This document shows positions 6,707 to 14,282 of a stretch of DNA of 48,941 nucleotides, in pieces. This stretch comes from Rhodospirillales bacterium 70-18. Lineage in GTDB: Bacteria > Pseudomonadota > Alphaproteobacteria > Acetobacterales > Acetobacteraceae. The translations under genes and the position numbers were made by a program. Position 1 is the stretch's first letter. Each line of letters opens with the position of its first letter. Under the pieces are notes generated by a model. That model was not told the origin of the DNA. It saw only the letters and a list, made by a program, of their open reading frames with translations, and ran no database searches. Location of the stretch: positions 249,062-298,002 of the forward strand of contig MKWE01000053.1 of NCBI GenBank assembly GCA_001899585.1, in the 5' to 3' direction.

Positions 6707-9016
6707 CTACGGGGCGACGGGGGCGTTGTGAACCCCGGCAGGGTCGGGCGGGGGCAGGTCCTGCACCTGGGACAGCAGCTCCTCCTCGGCGGCCAAGTGC
6801 AGCGCGATCACGGCGTCCAGCACATACAGCAGGCGGCGGGCCTCGCGCGCCTCGCTGTCGGCGGCGTGGTGGTCCAGGTGGTCCACCAGGGCGGTGAAGC
6901 GGGCGGTGTGGTGGGTGATCTCCTCGTGCATGCGGGTCATGGCGCCCAGCGGGTCGCGCCCGCCCAGGCGGCGTGCCAGCTCGGGAAAGGTGTGCCGCTC
7001 CTCGGCCTGCTGGTGCGGCAGCAGCAGCGTGCGCAGGGAGGCGCTGATGGCGCGCAACTCCTCGGTCGGAATCGGGCCGGGCACGTGGAGCTGGTCGGCG
7101 GTGCGGCGCATGCGCTCCACCAGGGCGCGCATGCGGGCGTGGTCCTGCAGGATGGCGGGCACCCCGGCGGTGGCGGGCAGCGGCGGCGGCGGGCGGTCGC
7201 CGGCCAGAACGCGCAGAGCATTGAGGATCACCGCGATGTCGATCGCCTCCTGCAGGATGGCGCCGGCGACCGGGGGCAGGAAGCCGAAGGCCGCCGCGGC
7301 CATGGCCAGGGCCGACAGTCCCATGCCGGCGGCGATCGACTGCAGCGCGATGACGCGGGCCCGGCGGGCGGCGGTGATGGCGGCGGCGATGCGGTCGATG
7401 CGGTCCACCAGCAGCACCACGTCGGCCGCCTCGGCGGCGGCGGCGGCGCCGCGCGCGCCCATCGCCACGCCCACGTCGGCGGCGGCCAGGGCGGGGGCGT
7501 CGTTGATGCCGTCACCGACCATCAGCGTCGCGCCATGGGAGCGCTCGCGGCGGACCACGGCGATCTTGTCGGCGGGGGCGAGGTCGGCGTGCACCTCGTC
7601 CAGACCGAGGGCGGCGCCGACGGCGGCGGCCGCGTCCGCACGGTCGCCGGTGACCATCACCACGCGCGCGATGCCGGCGGCGCGCAGGGCACGGATGGCG
7701 CGCGGCGCCTCCGGGCGGATGCGGTCGGCTAGCAGCAAGGCGCCGGCCACCACGCCGTCGATCGCCACCCAGGAGGCGGATGCGGCCGCGGCGGCGCGGC
7801 GGGCGGCGGCGCCCCGCGCGGGCGGCGGCAGGCCGGCGGCTGCCAGCAGCCCGGCGCTGCCGACCACCACGCGGCGGCCGTCCACCCGACCGGAGAGGCC
7901 GCCGCCGGGGATCTCCTCCACATCGTCGGGCAGCGAGAGGGCGAGGCCGGCATGGCCCGCGGCGGCCACGATGGCGGCGGCCACGACGTGCTGGGACATC
8001 TGGTCCAGGCTGGCGGCGAGGCGCAGCACGTCGTCGGCGGTGAAGCCCGGCAGCGGCTCCACCCCGGCCAGGCGCGGCGTGCCGGAGGTGAGCGTGCCGG
8101 TCTTGTCGAACAGCGCGGTGCGCACGCGGGCCAGCCGCTCCAGCGCGCCGCCGCCCTTGACGATGACGCCGTGGCGGGCGGCGCGCGAAATGCCACAGAC
8201 CAGGGCGACCGGGGCGGCCAGGATCAGCGGGCAGGGGGTGGCGACCACCAGCACGGCCAGCGCCCGCTCGGCGCTGCCGGACAGCAGCCAGGCCAGCCCG
8301 GCGACGGCCAGCGTGAACGGCAGGAACCACAGCGCCCAGCGGTCGGCCAGGCGGATCATTGGCGGGCGCTCGCCCTCGGCCTGCTGGACCAGGCGGACCA
8401 CGGCGGCGTAGGTGCTGTTCTCCGCCGTGGCCGCGGCGCGCAGCGCGAACGGGCCGCCGGCATTGACGACGCCGCTGCGCGCGGTCTCCCCGGCGGCGCG
8501 GGTGACCGGCAGCGGCTCGCCGGTGAGGGCGGATTCGTCCAGGGTCGCGGCGGCGCCGGCGATGGTGCCGTCCACCGGCAGGGTCTCGCCCGGCTTGACC
8601 AGCAGCAGGTCGCCGGCGGCGATCGCCGCGACGGCGATGTCGGTGACGGTGGCGCCCTCCTGGCGGTGGGCGACGCGGGGCACGCGGGAGACCAGGGCGG
8701 TCAGCTCCCGGCGGGCGCGGCCTTGCGCGAATTCCTCCAGGGCGCTGCCGCCGGCGACCATCAGCGCGATCAGCGCGGCGGTGAAGCTCTCGCCCATCGC
8801 CAGCGCGGCCCCGATGGCGACCAGGGCGATGATGTCCACCCCCAGCGCGCCCCCGGCCAGGGTGCGCAGCGTGTCGCGGGCCACCAGGGCGGCCACCGGC
8901 AGGGCGGCGGCGGCCCAGCACAGGCAGGCGATCTCCGGCCGGCCGAGGCCCATGGCCAGCCCGCCCGCCGCCATCAGGACCAGTACGAACAGCAGCAGCA
9001 GGCGGCGATGCGGCAT
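6707..9016 (-). CDS. P1B-5-type heavy-metal ATPase with C-terminal hemerythrin domain
   Basis: Metal-translocating P-type ATPase of 769 residues. There is no N-terminal HMA domain. TM helices begin at residue 5; the actuator motif TGEP is near 165-168; the TM metal motif is TPCP (260-263) in place of the copper-type CPC; the phosphorylation site is DKTGT (304-308); GDGIND follows; and the last TM pair carries QEAID (589-593). TPCP plus QExxD is the P1B-5 signature; members are linked to Fe, Ni or Co export. From about residue 620 the chain continues into a four-helix hemerythrin-like domain with the metal-ligand pattern (LQDHARM, PHQQAEERHTF, MHEEITHH, LHLAAEEELL), typical of this subgroup. 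The ATG at 9016 was chosen over longer frames because it precedes the first TM helix and has a GGAA ribosome site. Confidence 0.9.
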   Translation of the reverse strand: MPHRRLLLLFVLVLMAAGGLAMGLGRPEIACLCWAAAALPVAALVARDTLRTLAGGALGVDIIALVAIGAALAMGESFTAALIALMVAGGSALEEFAQGRARRELTALVSRVPRVAHRQEGATVTDIAVAAIAAGDLLLVKPGETLPVDGTIAGAAATLDESALTGEPLPVTRAAGETARSGVVNAGGPFALRAAATAENSTYAAVVRLVQQAEGERPPMIRLADRWALWFLPFTLAVAGLAWLLSGSAERALAVLVVATPCPLILAAPVALVCGISRAARHGVIVKGGGALERLARVRTALFDKTGTLTSGTPRLAGVEPLPGFTADDVLRLAASLDQMSQHVVAAAIVAAAGHAGLALSLPDDVEEIPGGGLSGRVDGRRVVVGSAGLLAAAGLPPPARGAAARRAAAAASASWVAIDGVVAGALLLADRIRPEAPRAIRALRAAGIARVVMVTGDRADAAAAVGAALGLDEVHADLAPADKIAVVRRERSHGATLMVGDGINDAPALAAADVGVAMGARGAAAAAEAADVVLLVDRIDRIAAAITAARRARVIALQSIAAGMGLSALAMAAAAFGFLPPVAGAILQEAIDIAVILNALRVLAGDRPPPPLPATAGVPAILQDHARMRALVERMRRTADQLHVPGPIPTEELRAISASLRTLLLPHQQAEERHTFPELARRLGGRDPLGAMTRMHEEITHHTARFTALVDHLDHHAADSEAREARRLLYVLDAVIALHLAAEEELLSQVQDLPPPDPAGVHNAPVAP

Positions 9017-9161
9017 GAGGTGTTCCGGCGGGCTCAGGGAAGTGATGATGTGGCAGCCTAGCACGGCGTCGGTATCGGCGGGCCGGCCGTGCCAGGACAA
9101 TCGCGCTTGACAGGCTGCGCACCCACAACAAGGCTTGCCGGCGGATAAGGGGAGCAGGCGG
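9017..9161. promoter_or_regulatory. Divergent promoter region between metal ATPase and BREX-like cassette
   Basis: This 145-bp gap must hold the promoters of both divergent units. On the plus strand TTGACA at 9107-9112 is a perfect -35 hexamer but no good -10 follows at 16-18 bp. AAGGGGAG at 9147-9154 is a strong ribosome binding site that decides the start of the first cassette gene. No clear operator dyad was seen. Confidence 0.4.
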
Positions 9162-9983
9162 TTGTTGGATGGGGGCATCGAGTCGGCGCTGGCAGCCCTG
9201 GACGGGGCGCTGGATGCCGGCGAGCGGCAGGCGGGCGCGGCGCTGGGGCAGGTCCGGCGGCTGCGCAGGCTGTGCAAGGCCGGTGACCTCGCCGGGCTGG
9301 CGAGCCAGCTTGCCCAGGCGCCCGGGCTGGCCGAGCGGCTGGCCGACACGCTGCGGACAGCCTCGGCCGGCCCGGCCTATGCGGCCGAAACGGCCTTCGC
9401 CGATGGGTCGTACCTGGCGGAGCTGCGCGCGGAGGCGGCCCGGCAGGGCGTGGTGCTGTCCGAGCGCGACGGCCGGGTGACGGCGTTCCCCTTCCTGCTG
9501 AAGCTCGACGGACGGGTGCCGGGGGTGAAGATCGGCCGGAAGCTGCATCGCGGCATCAGGCCCTCCGCCCTGGTGAAGGTGCTGGCGGCGGCGCAGGCGG
9601 CGGCCAAGTTCAATGCGCGTGCCTTCCTGGAGCAGGTGTGGAAAGCCTATGCGGTGCTGGCGCCGGGCGTACAGCCGGGCTGGACGGCCAATTCCGCCGG
9701 CGAGGGGCCGGTGGTTGGCGTGCTCGGCATCCACGAGGTGCTGACGCTGCTGCCGGCGGCGGCGAGCGAGTATCCCCGCGATGCCTTCGCCTGCGACCTG
9801 CTGCGGCTGAACCGCGCGCCCGACACCACGACCGGGCGGGGCCTTGGCTTCACCCTGCCGGCCTCCACCGGCAGCAAGGGGCGGGAGCGGCTGACCGCCT
9901 ATGACGAGGCCGGCGAGGAGCATGTCTTCGTCGGCATCCGCTTCCTGCCGGGCGCACGTGGGTCGCATGTCGACGCCGGTTGA
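9162..9983 (+). CDS. Conserved unknown protein, first gene of BrxD/SNF2 cassette
   Basis: Protein of 273 residues if translated from TTG at 9162 (TTG at 9165 is equally possible); AAGGGGAG lies 7 bp upstream, and an upstream TTG at 9135 precedes that site, so it was rejected. The first 70 residues are helical and Ala/Leu/Arg-rich. The middle has a recognisable block: YLAELRAEAARQG, then ERDGRVTAFPFLLKLDG, then a basic stretch GVKIGRKLHRGIRPSALVKV. I have seen this pattern (a small protein with a DG-hydrophobic strand and an RPS-x-LV motif) beside DUF2791-type ATPases, but it has no known function. The basic middle could bind nucleic acid (inference). It overlaps the next gene by 17 bp, so translation is probably coupled. 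Confidence 0.75.
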   Translation: MLDGGIESALAALDGALDAGERQAGAALGQVRRLRRLCKAGDLAGLASQLAQAPGLAERLADTLRTASAGPAYAAETAFADGSYLAELRAEAARQGVVLSERDGRVTAFPFLLKLDGRVPGVKIGRKLHRGIRPSALVKVLAAAQAAAKFNARAFLEQVWKAYAVLAPGVQPGWTANSAGEGPVVGVLGIHEVLTLLPAAASEYPRDAFACDLLRLNRAPDTTTGRGLGFTLPASTGSKGRERLTAYDEAGEEHVFVGIRFLPGARGSHVDAG

Positions 9984-10905
9984 GCCCTGGCTCGACCTGA
10001 TCGAGCGCGAATACCTCGCCAGCTTCATCCGCGAGGGCGGCGGGGCGGTGCGCTTCGTGGTCGCCGAGGCGAACCGGCTGGAGGCGGTGGCGGATGGGCT
10101 GGGCGCGCGGGCCGGCCGGCACGGGCTGGCGACGATTCGCGTCGACAGCGCCATGCTCAAATTGCAGCACGTCCAGACGCTGTTCTTCGCGATGAGCCAG
10201 GCGATCGACTGGGACACGCTGATGCAGGCGCGGCTGGAGCGGCTGCTGACGGAATGCGGCTATCGCTGGCCGGAGCCTGGCCGCCGCATGGACCTCGCGG
10301 CGCTGTCCGAGGCGCTGGGCGTGCTGCCGCATCTCCTGCGCGGGCAGCTCTCGCAGGAGATGACCCGGGCGGTCTGGCGGGCGCCGCAGATGGCGCAGGA
10401 CTTCCGCTACGCCATGATCGCGCTGCTGGAAGCCCGGCTGGCCGGCGAGGACAATCCGCTGGAGGCGCCGGTGCTGGAGTGGCTGCGCGGCACGCTGCGC
10501 CGGGTGGGGCAGGTGAGGGGCGCCAATATCGGCGCCAAGGTCACCCGGCACAGCGCACGGGCGATGCTGATCTCGCTGTGCCACTGGGTGCGCGCCTGTG
10601 GTGGCCACGGGATGCTCGTGCTGCTGGACATCCGCCAGTTGCTGCGCGACCGGCGCGCGGTGGTGGAGGGGGTGGTCTATACCCCGGCGGCGGTGATGGA
10701 TTGCTACGAGGTGCTGCGCCAGACGATCGACGACGCCGAGCGGTTCGAGGGCGTGTTCTTCGCGGTGCTGGCCGATCCGCCGCTGCTGGACGAGGAGTCG
10801 CGGCGGGCGCTGGGGCAGTATACGGCGCTGAAGATGCGGCTGTGGGACGACGTGCGCCCGCAGGGGCGGGACAACATGCTGGCGCCGCTGGTGGTGCTGC
10901 AATGA
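9967..10905 (+). CDS. BrxD/DUF2791-like protein with degenerate P-loop
   Basis: Protein of 312 residues. The N-terminus (DLIEREYLASFIREGGGAVR, then FVVAEANRLEAVADGLG) lines up with the start of DUF2791/BrxD ATPases, where the equivalent of VAEANRLEA should be a Walker A loop (GxxGxGKT/S). Here neither the Gly-Lys nor the Ser/Thr survives. The Walker B-like strand GMLVLLDIRQLLRD keeps Asp but lacks the following Glu. The following helices (VQTLFFAMSQAIDWDTLMQ) match the lid region. It is therefore probably a non-hydrolysing paralogue that pairs with the intact ATPase encoded next, with which it overlaps by ATGA. Assignment to DUF2791 is by pattern and needs a profile search. Confidence 0.7.
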   Translation: MSTPVEPWLDLIEREYLASFIREGGGAVRFVVAEANRLEAVADGLGARAGRHGLATIRVDSAMLKLQHVQTLFFAMSQAIDWDTLMQARLERLLTECGYRWPEPGRRMDLAALSEALGVLPHLLRGQLSQEMTRAVWRAPQMAQDFRYAMIALLEARLAGEDNPLEAPVLEWLRGTLRRVGQVRGANIGAKVTRHSARAMLISLCHWVRACGGHGMLVLLDIRQLLRDRRAVVEGVVYTPAAVMDCYEVLRQTIDDAERFEGVFFAVLADPPLLDEESRRALGQYTALKMRLWDDVRPQGRDNMLAPLVVLQ

Positions 10906-12173
10906 GCGAAGCGGGGACGGGCGAGGCGGGCGAGGACCGGGTCGCCGCCCGCAGCGCTATCGAGGCGCTGCGGGCCGGTGTGCCCAACGGTGCGGCGATC
11001 CGCCTGCTGGGCAGCGTGGAGCAGGAGATCGAGACGGCGTTCGATGCCGGGCTGGAAGCCGCCTGGCGCGCCGCCGCGGCGCCCGGGCTGGTGATCGCCG
11101 GCGGCTTCGGCGCCGGCAAGTCGCATCTGCTGGGCTATTTGCGCGAGGCGGCGTTGCAGCAGGGCTTCGTGGTCAGCCAGGTCGCGGTGAGCAAGGAGAC
11201 GCCGCTGAACCTGCCCGGCGTGATGTTCGCCGCCGCCATGCGGGTGGCCGCGGTGCAGGGGCATGCCGACGATCCGGTGACTCTGGCGCTGGACGCGCTG
11301 CAACGCCGGGCGGGCGCGGTGCAGGACATGGAGGCGTGGGCCAGCACGCCGGGAGCGGAGGTGTCGCAACCGTTCGCGGCGCTGCTGCACCTGCTGAGCC
11401 GGCAGATGGACCCGGCGTTGCGGCGGGGGCTGGAGGCGTTCCTGGCCGGCGCCAGGCCGCCGGTGTCGGCCATGCGCAAGGCGCTGGGCGCGCTTGGCGC
11501 GCGGCGCATGTTCGACCTCGCCACCGTGCCGCCGGCGCGGCTGGCGCAGGAGCGGGCGCGCTTCGTGCCCGAGTTGTTCCGCAGGGCCGGATTCGCCGGC
11601 TGGTGCGTGCTGATCGACGAGGTGGAGCTGATCGGCCGCTACGGGCCGTTGCAGCGCGCGCTGGCCTATGCGGAACTGGCGCGCTGGCTTGGCCTGGAAG
11701 GCGGGCAGCGGCCGCCTGGGCTGTACGCGGCCGCTGCCATCACAGATGATTACAAGGACATGGTGATCAACGCGCGCCAGGACGACGAGAAGCTGCCGGC
11801 GCGGCTGGAATTGAAGGGGTTGCCGCTGCAGGCGGCGCTGGTGGGGCGGGCGATCGCGGCGATCCAGCGCGCCCGGCTGCTGCATCCGCCGGGCGTCGAG
11901 GAGTTGCAGCGCCACGCCGAGCGGCTGCGTCGCTGCTATTCGGATGCCTATGGCTGGCCGGCGCCGCCGGCGGCGATCGGTGAGCGGCGGGCCAATCGGA
12001 CGATGCGCCACCATATCCGCGGCTGGATCATGCAGTGGGACATGCTGCGCCTGGAAGGGGTGGCGCCGGCGGTGGAGATTGAGGAGGCGCCGTCGGACTA
12101 CTCCGAGGATGACCGCCTGACCGAGCCGGTCCCGGAGGATGATCCGGGAGGGGACGCGGCTGCTCCGGACTAG
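10902..12173 (+). CDS. BrxD/DUF2791-family AAA-like ATPase
   Basis: P-loop ATPase of 423 residues. Walker A is GGFGAGKS (67-74) followed by HLLGYL; Walker B is CVLIDEVELIG with Asp239 and Glu240. Features shared with the BREX system ATP-binding (DUF2791/BrxD) family are the segment after Walker A (FVVSQVAVSKETPLNLP), a helical middle, the YGPLQRALAYAELARWLG sensor region and the ITDDYKDMVIN block. The C-terminal tail after residue 395 is acidic (VEIEEAPSDYSEDD) and probably disordered. BrxD is a core component of type 2 BREX (Pgl-like) phage resistance; no PglZ, BrxC or methylase gene is present here. Translation is coupled to the upstream gene by ATGA. Confidence 0.82.
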   Translation: MSEAGTGEAGEDRVAARSAIEALRAGVPNGAAIRLLGSVEQEIETAFDAGLEAAWRAAAAPGLVIAGGFGAGKSHLLGYLREAALQQGFVVSQVAVSKETPLNLPGVMFAAAMRVAAVQGHADDPVTLALDALQRRAGAVQDMEAWASTPGAEVSQPFAALLHLLSRQMDPALRRGLEAFLAGARPPVSAMRKALGALGARRMFDLATVPPARLAQERARFVPELFRRAGFAGWCVLIDEVELIGRYGPLQRALAYAELARWLGLEGGQRPPGLYAAAAITDDYKDMVINARQDDEKLPARLELKGLPLQAALVGRAIAAIQRARLLHPPGVEELQRHAERLRRCYSDAYGWPAPPAAIGERRANRTMRHHIRGWIMQWDMLRLEGVAPAVEIEEAPSDYSEDDRLTEPVPEDDPGGDAAAPD

Positions 12174-12215
12174 TGCGCTGACCCATTCGGAAGATTCAGC
12201 ATGAGTCAGCGCACT
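12172..12215 (+). repeat. 11-bp inverted repeat in the ATPase-helicase gap
   Basis: AGTGCGCTGAC (12172-12182) is perfectly complementary to GTCAGCGCACT (12205-12215), with a 22-nt loop. The left arm overlaps the stop codon of the ATPase gene. It stands directly before the 20-bp hairpin, so the gap contains two consecutive stem-loops. Confidence 0.8.
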
Positions 12216-12226
12216 CGCTTGATTTG

Positions 12227-12272
12227 GTGGTCCGATGCCAACGGGCTGAAGTGCCCGTTGGCATCGGACCAC
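12227..12272 (+). terminator. Perfect 20-bp hairpin before the SNF2 gene
   Basis: Positions 12227-12246 and 12253-12272 are perfectly complementary over 20 bp, with a 6-nt loop (TGAAGT). No T-run follows, so a simple intrinsic terminator is unlikely. The right arm ends 9 bp before the helicase ATG (12282). It could cause partial termination or attenuation, stabilise the upstream mRNA end, or limit helicase translation. All are inferences. Confidence 0.75.
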
Positions 12273-12281
12273 TAGGCGCGC

Positions 12282-13649
12282 ATGACCGGCTCGCCGGGAC
12301 CAGGCCCGTTCGGCCTGCAATGGCGCAGCCCGTTGCCGGAGTATCAGCAGCAGGGGATCGCGCGGCTGGTCGCCGGCTCGCTGCTGTTGGCCGACGACAT
12401 GGGGCTGGGCAAGACCGTGCAGGCGATCGGCGCGCTGCGGGTGCTGGCGCGCGATGGGGCCACGGGGCCGGCGCTGATCGTGGTGCCGGCCAGCCTGCTG
12501 CTGCAATGGCGGGCGCAATTGCGCGACTGGGCGCCGGAACTGCGGCTGTCGACGGTGCGGGGCACGCCGGAGGAGCGGCTGGCGGCGTGGCGGGCGGCGG
12601 CGGACGTGTATCTGATCGGCTATGAAAGCCTGCTCGCCGACCTGCCGGGGCGTGATGCCGCCGCGCCCCGCAAGCGGCGCTGGGGCGTGGTGGTGGCCGA
12701 CGAGGCGCAGCGGCTGAAGAATGCCCATACCGAGGCCGCCCAGGCGCTGAAGGCGTTGCCACGGGTGCGCAGTTGGGCGCTGACCGGCACGCCGCTGGAG
12801 AACCGCGTCGATGACCTCGTTTCGCTGCTGGAATTCGTGGCGCCGGGCCGGTTCGACCCGCGGACCATGATGGTCGGGTTCCGGCGCCTGCTGGACGAAA
12901 TGCAACTGCGGCGGCGGCGTGCCGAGGTGCTGGCCGACCTGCCGGCGAAGACGCGCTTTGTGATCGACCCGGGGATGACCCCGAGGCAGCGCCATGCCTA
13001 CGAGGTGGCCGAGCGGGAGGGGCTGGTATGGCTGCGCTCGCTGGGCGACGCGGTGCAGGTGAGCCATGTGCTGGAGTTGATCCTGCGACTGAAGCAGATC
13101 TGCAACGCGCACCCCGAGACCGGCGAGTCGGCCAAGCTGGCCGACCTGGCGCGGCGTGCCGAGGGCCATGCCGCGACCGGCGAGAAGCTGCTGGTGTTCA
13201 GCCAGTTCGTCGCCGCTCCGTTCGGCGCGGTCGCCATCGCCGAGCGGCTGCGCGCGTTGCGGCCGCTGCTGCTGACCGGATTGCAGGACGCGACGGCCCG
13301 CGCGCAGGCGGTGGCGGCCTTCGCGCAGGAACCGGAGCGGCGGGCGATGGTGCTGTCGCTGCGTGCCGGCGGCGTGGGACTGAACCTGACCGCCGCCTCG
13401 GTGGTGTTCCATGTCGATCATTGGTGGACCGCCGCGGTGGCGGCCCAGGCCGAGGACCGGGCGCACCGGATCGGGCAGGAGCGGCCGGTGCAGGTGTTCG
13501 GCTATGTCTGCGCCGACACCATCGAGACCCGCATCGCCGCGATCGTGGCGCGCAAGCAGGCGCTGTTCGACATGTATGTGGACGGGGTGGACATGGCGGC
13601 CCTCGCCGGGCTGGAGCTTGACGACCTGCTGGAGGCTGTGGGCTTTTAG
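12282..13649 (+). CDS. Compact SNF2-family DEAD/DEAH-box helicase
   Basis: SF2 helicase of the SWI2/SNF2 group, 455 residues, containing almost only the two RecA lobes. Motif I is ADDMGLGKT (Lys44), motif II DEAQ (140-143), motif III LTGTPLENR; lobe 2 begins near KLLVFSQF, motif V is RAGGVGLNLTAA, and motif VI is QAEDRAHRIGQ. SNF2 enzymes translocate on double-stranded DNA and remodel or strip bound proteins. No nuclease, methylase or zinc domain is fused. The start is fixed by an in-frame TAG at 12273-12275. There is no strong ribosome site; AGGCG at 12274-12278 is the only candidate. It ends the four-gene cassette, separated from the ATPase gene by the two hairpins. Confidence 0.88.
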   Translation: MTGSPGPGPFGLQWRSPLPEYQQQGIARLVAGSLLLADDMGLGKTVQAIGALRVLARDGATGPALIVVPASLLLQWRAQLRDWAPELRLSTVRGTPEERLAAWRAAADVYLIGYESLLADLPGRDAAAPRKRRWGVVVADEAQRLKNAHTEAAQALKALPRVRSWALTGTPLENRVDDLVSLLEFVAPGRFDPRTMMVGFRRLLDEMQLRRRRAEVLADLPAKTRFVIDPGMTPRQRHAYEVAEREGLVWLRSLGDAVQVSHVLELILRLKQICNAHPETGESAKLADLARRAEGHAATGEKLLVFSQFVAAPFGAVAIAERLRALRPLLLTGLQDATARAQAVAAFAQEPERRAMVLSLRAGGVGLNLTAASVVFHVDHWWTAAVAAQAEDRAHRIGQERPVQVFGYVCADTIETRIAAIVARKQALFDMYVDGVDMAALAGLELDDLLEAVGF

Positions 13650-13708
13650 CGGCCGTGCGCGTGCCGGACCCTTGACGCGCGCCGGCGGATGGGCCATCTC
13701 CCAACAAT

Positions 13709-13727
13709 CAGGACCGCATGGGTCCTG
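13709..13727 (+). promoter_or_regulatory. Dyad upstream of the SUF regulator
   Basis: CAGGACC (13709-13715) and GGTCCTG (13721-13727) form a 7-bp dyad with a 5-nt centre, 17 bp before the Rrf2 regulator start. A -35-like TTGACG lies at 13672-13677. The location suits an autoregulatory operator for the Fe-S-sensing regulator; a weak terminator for the helicase gene is the alternative. Confidence 0.4.
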
Positions 13728-13744
13728 TTAAGGCGGGATACCCG

Positions 13745-14272
13745 ATGCTCCGGCTGTCGAAACTCACGGATTACGCCGTCGTGGTGCTGATCCGCCTGTC
13801 GGAGGGCGGCGGCGAATGCGCGCGGCTGGGTGGCGAGCCGGTGCAGACCTCGCCGGGCATCGCGCTGGCCACCGGGGTGCCGGAGCCGACCGTGGCCAAG
13901 GTGCTGAAGGCGCTGACCTCGGCCAATCTGGTTGCCTCCCAGCGCGGCGCGCGCGGCGGCTACCGGCTGGTGCAGGCGCTGGAACAGATTACCATCGCCG
14001 ACGTGATCACGGCGATCGACGGCCCCATCGCGCTGACCGCCTGCGTCGATGGCGCGCCGGGTGCGTGCGACGTGCAGAACATGTGCGCGGTGAAGGGCCG
14101 GTGGGACCTGGTGAACGACGCCATCCGCCAGGCGCTCACCTCGATCACGCTCGCCGAGATGCGGGTCGCCTCGGTGCCGATGGCCTTCCGCCTGCCCGCG
14201 CCGGACCACCTCGCCCCGCCTGACCGCCTGGCCCAGGGTGGCGTGCCGCTCGCCGCCTCCGCCGCTGAATAG
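13745..14272 (+). CDS. sufR: Rrf2-family SUF system regulator
   Basis: Rrf2/IscR-type transcription factor of 175 residues that usually senses Fe-S cluster status and controls the suf operon it heads. The N-terminus [20 protein letters not shown] is the typical winged-helix start, with the recognition region [20 protein letters not shown] and wing RGARGGYRL. Three Cys follow in the pattern C-x7-C-x5-C (near [15 protein letters not shown]), the expected cluster ligands. A nine-codon upstream extension from 13718 was rejected because the family starts at MLRLSK and a purine-rich site (AAGGCGGGA) precedes it. The gene lies 10 bp before sufB. The symbol follows the SUF-regulator family of alphaproteobacteria, not cyanobacterial SufR. 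Confidence 0.85.
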   Translation: MLRLSKLTDYAVVVLIRLSEGGGECARLGGEPVQTSPGIALATGVPEPTVAKVLKALTSANLVASQRGARGGYRLVQALEQITIADVITAIDGPIALTACVDGAPGACDVQNMCAVKGRWDLVNDAIRQALTSITLAEMRVASVPMAFRLPAPDHLAPPDRLAQGGVPLAASAAE

Positions 14273-14282
14273 GGATACCGCC

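Noticed and set aside
9135-9161. Upstream TTG start for the first cassette gene
   Set aside because: It would place the strong AAGGGGAG ribosome site inside the coding region; TTG 9162 fits the spacing.
11700-13697. Very long minus-strand frame across the ATPase and helicase genes
   Set aside because: Antisense shadow: no domain, extreme Arg/Pro/His/Gln bias, and both plus-strand genes have strong motifs.
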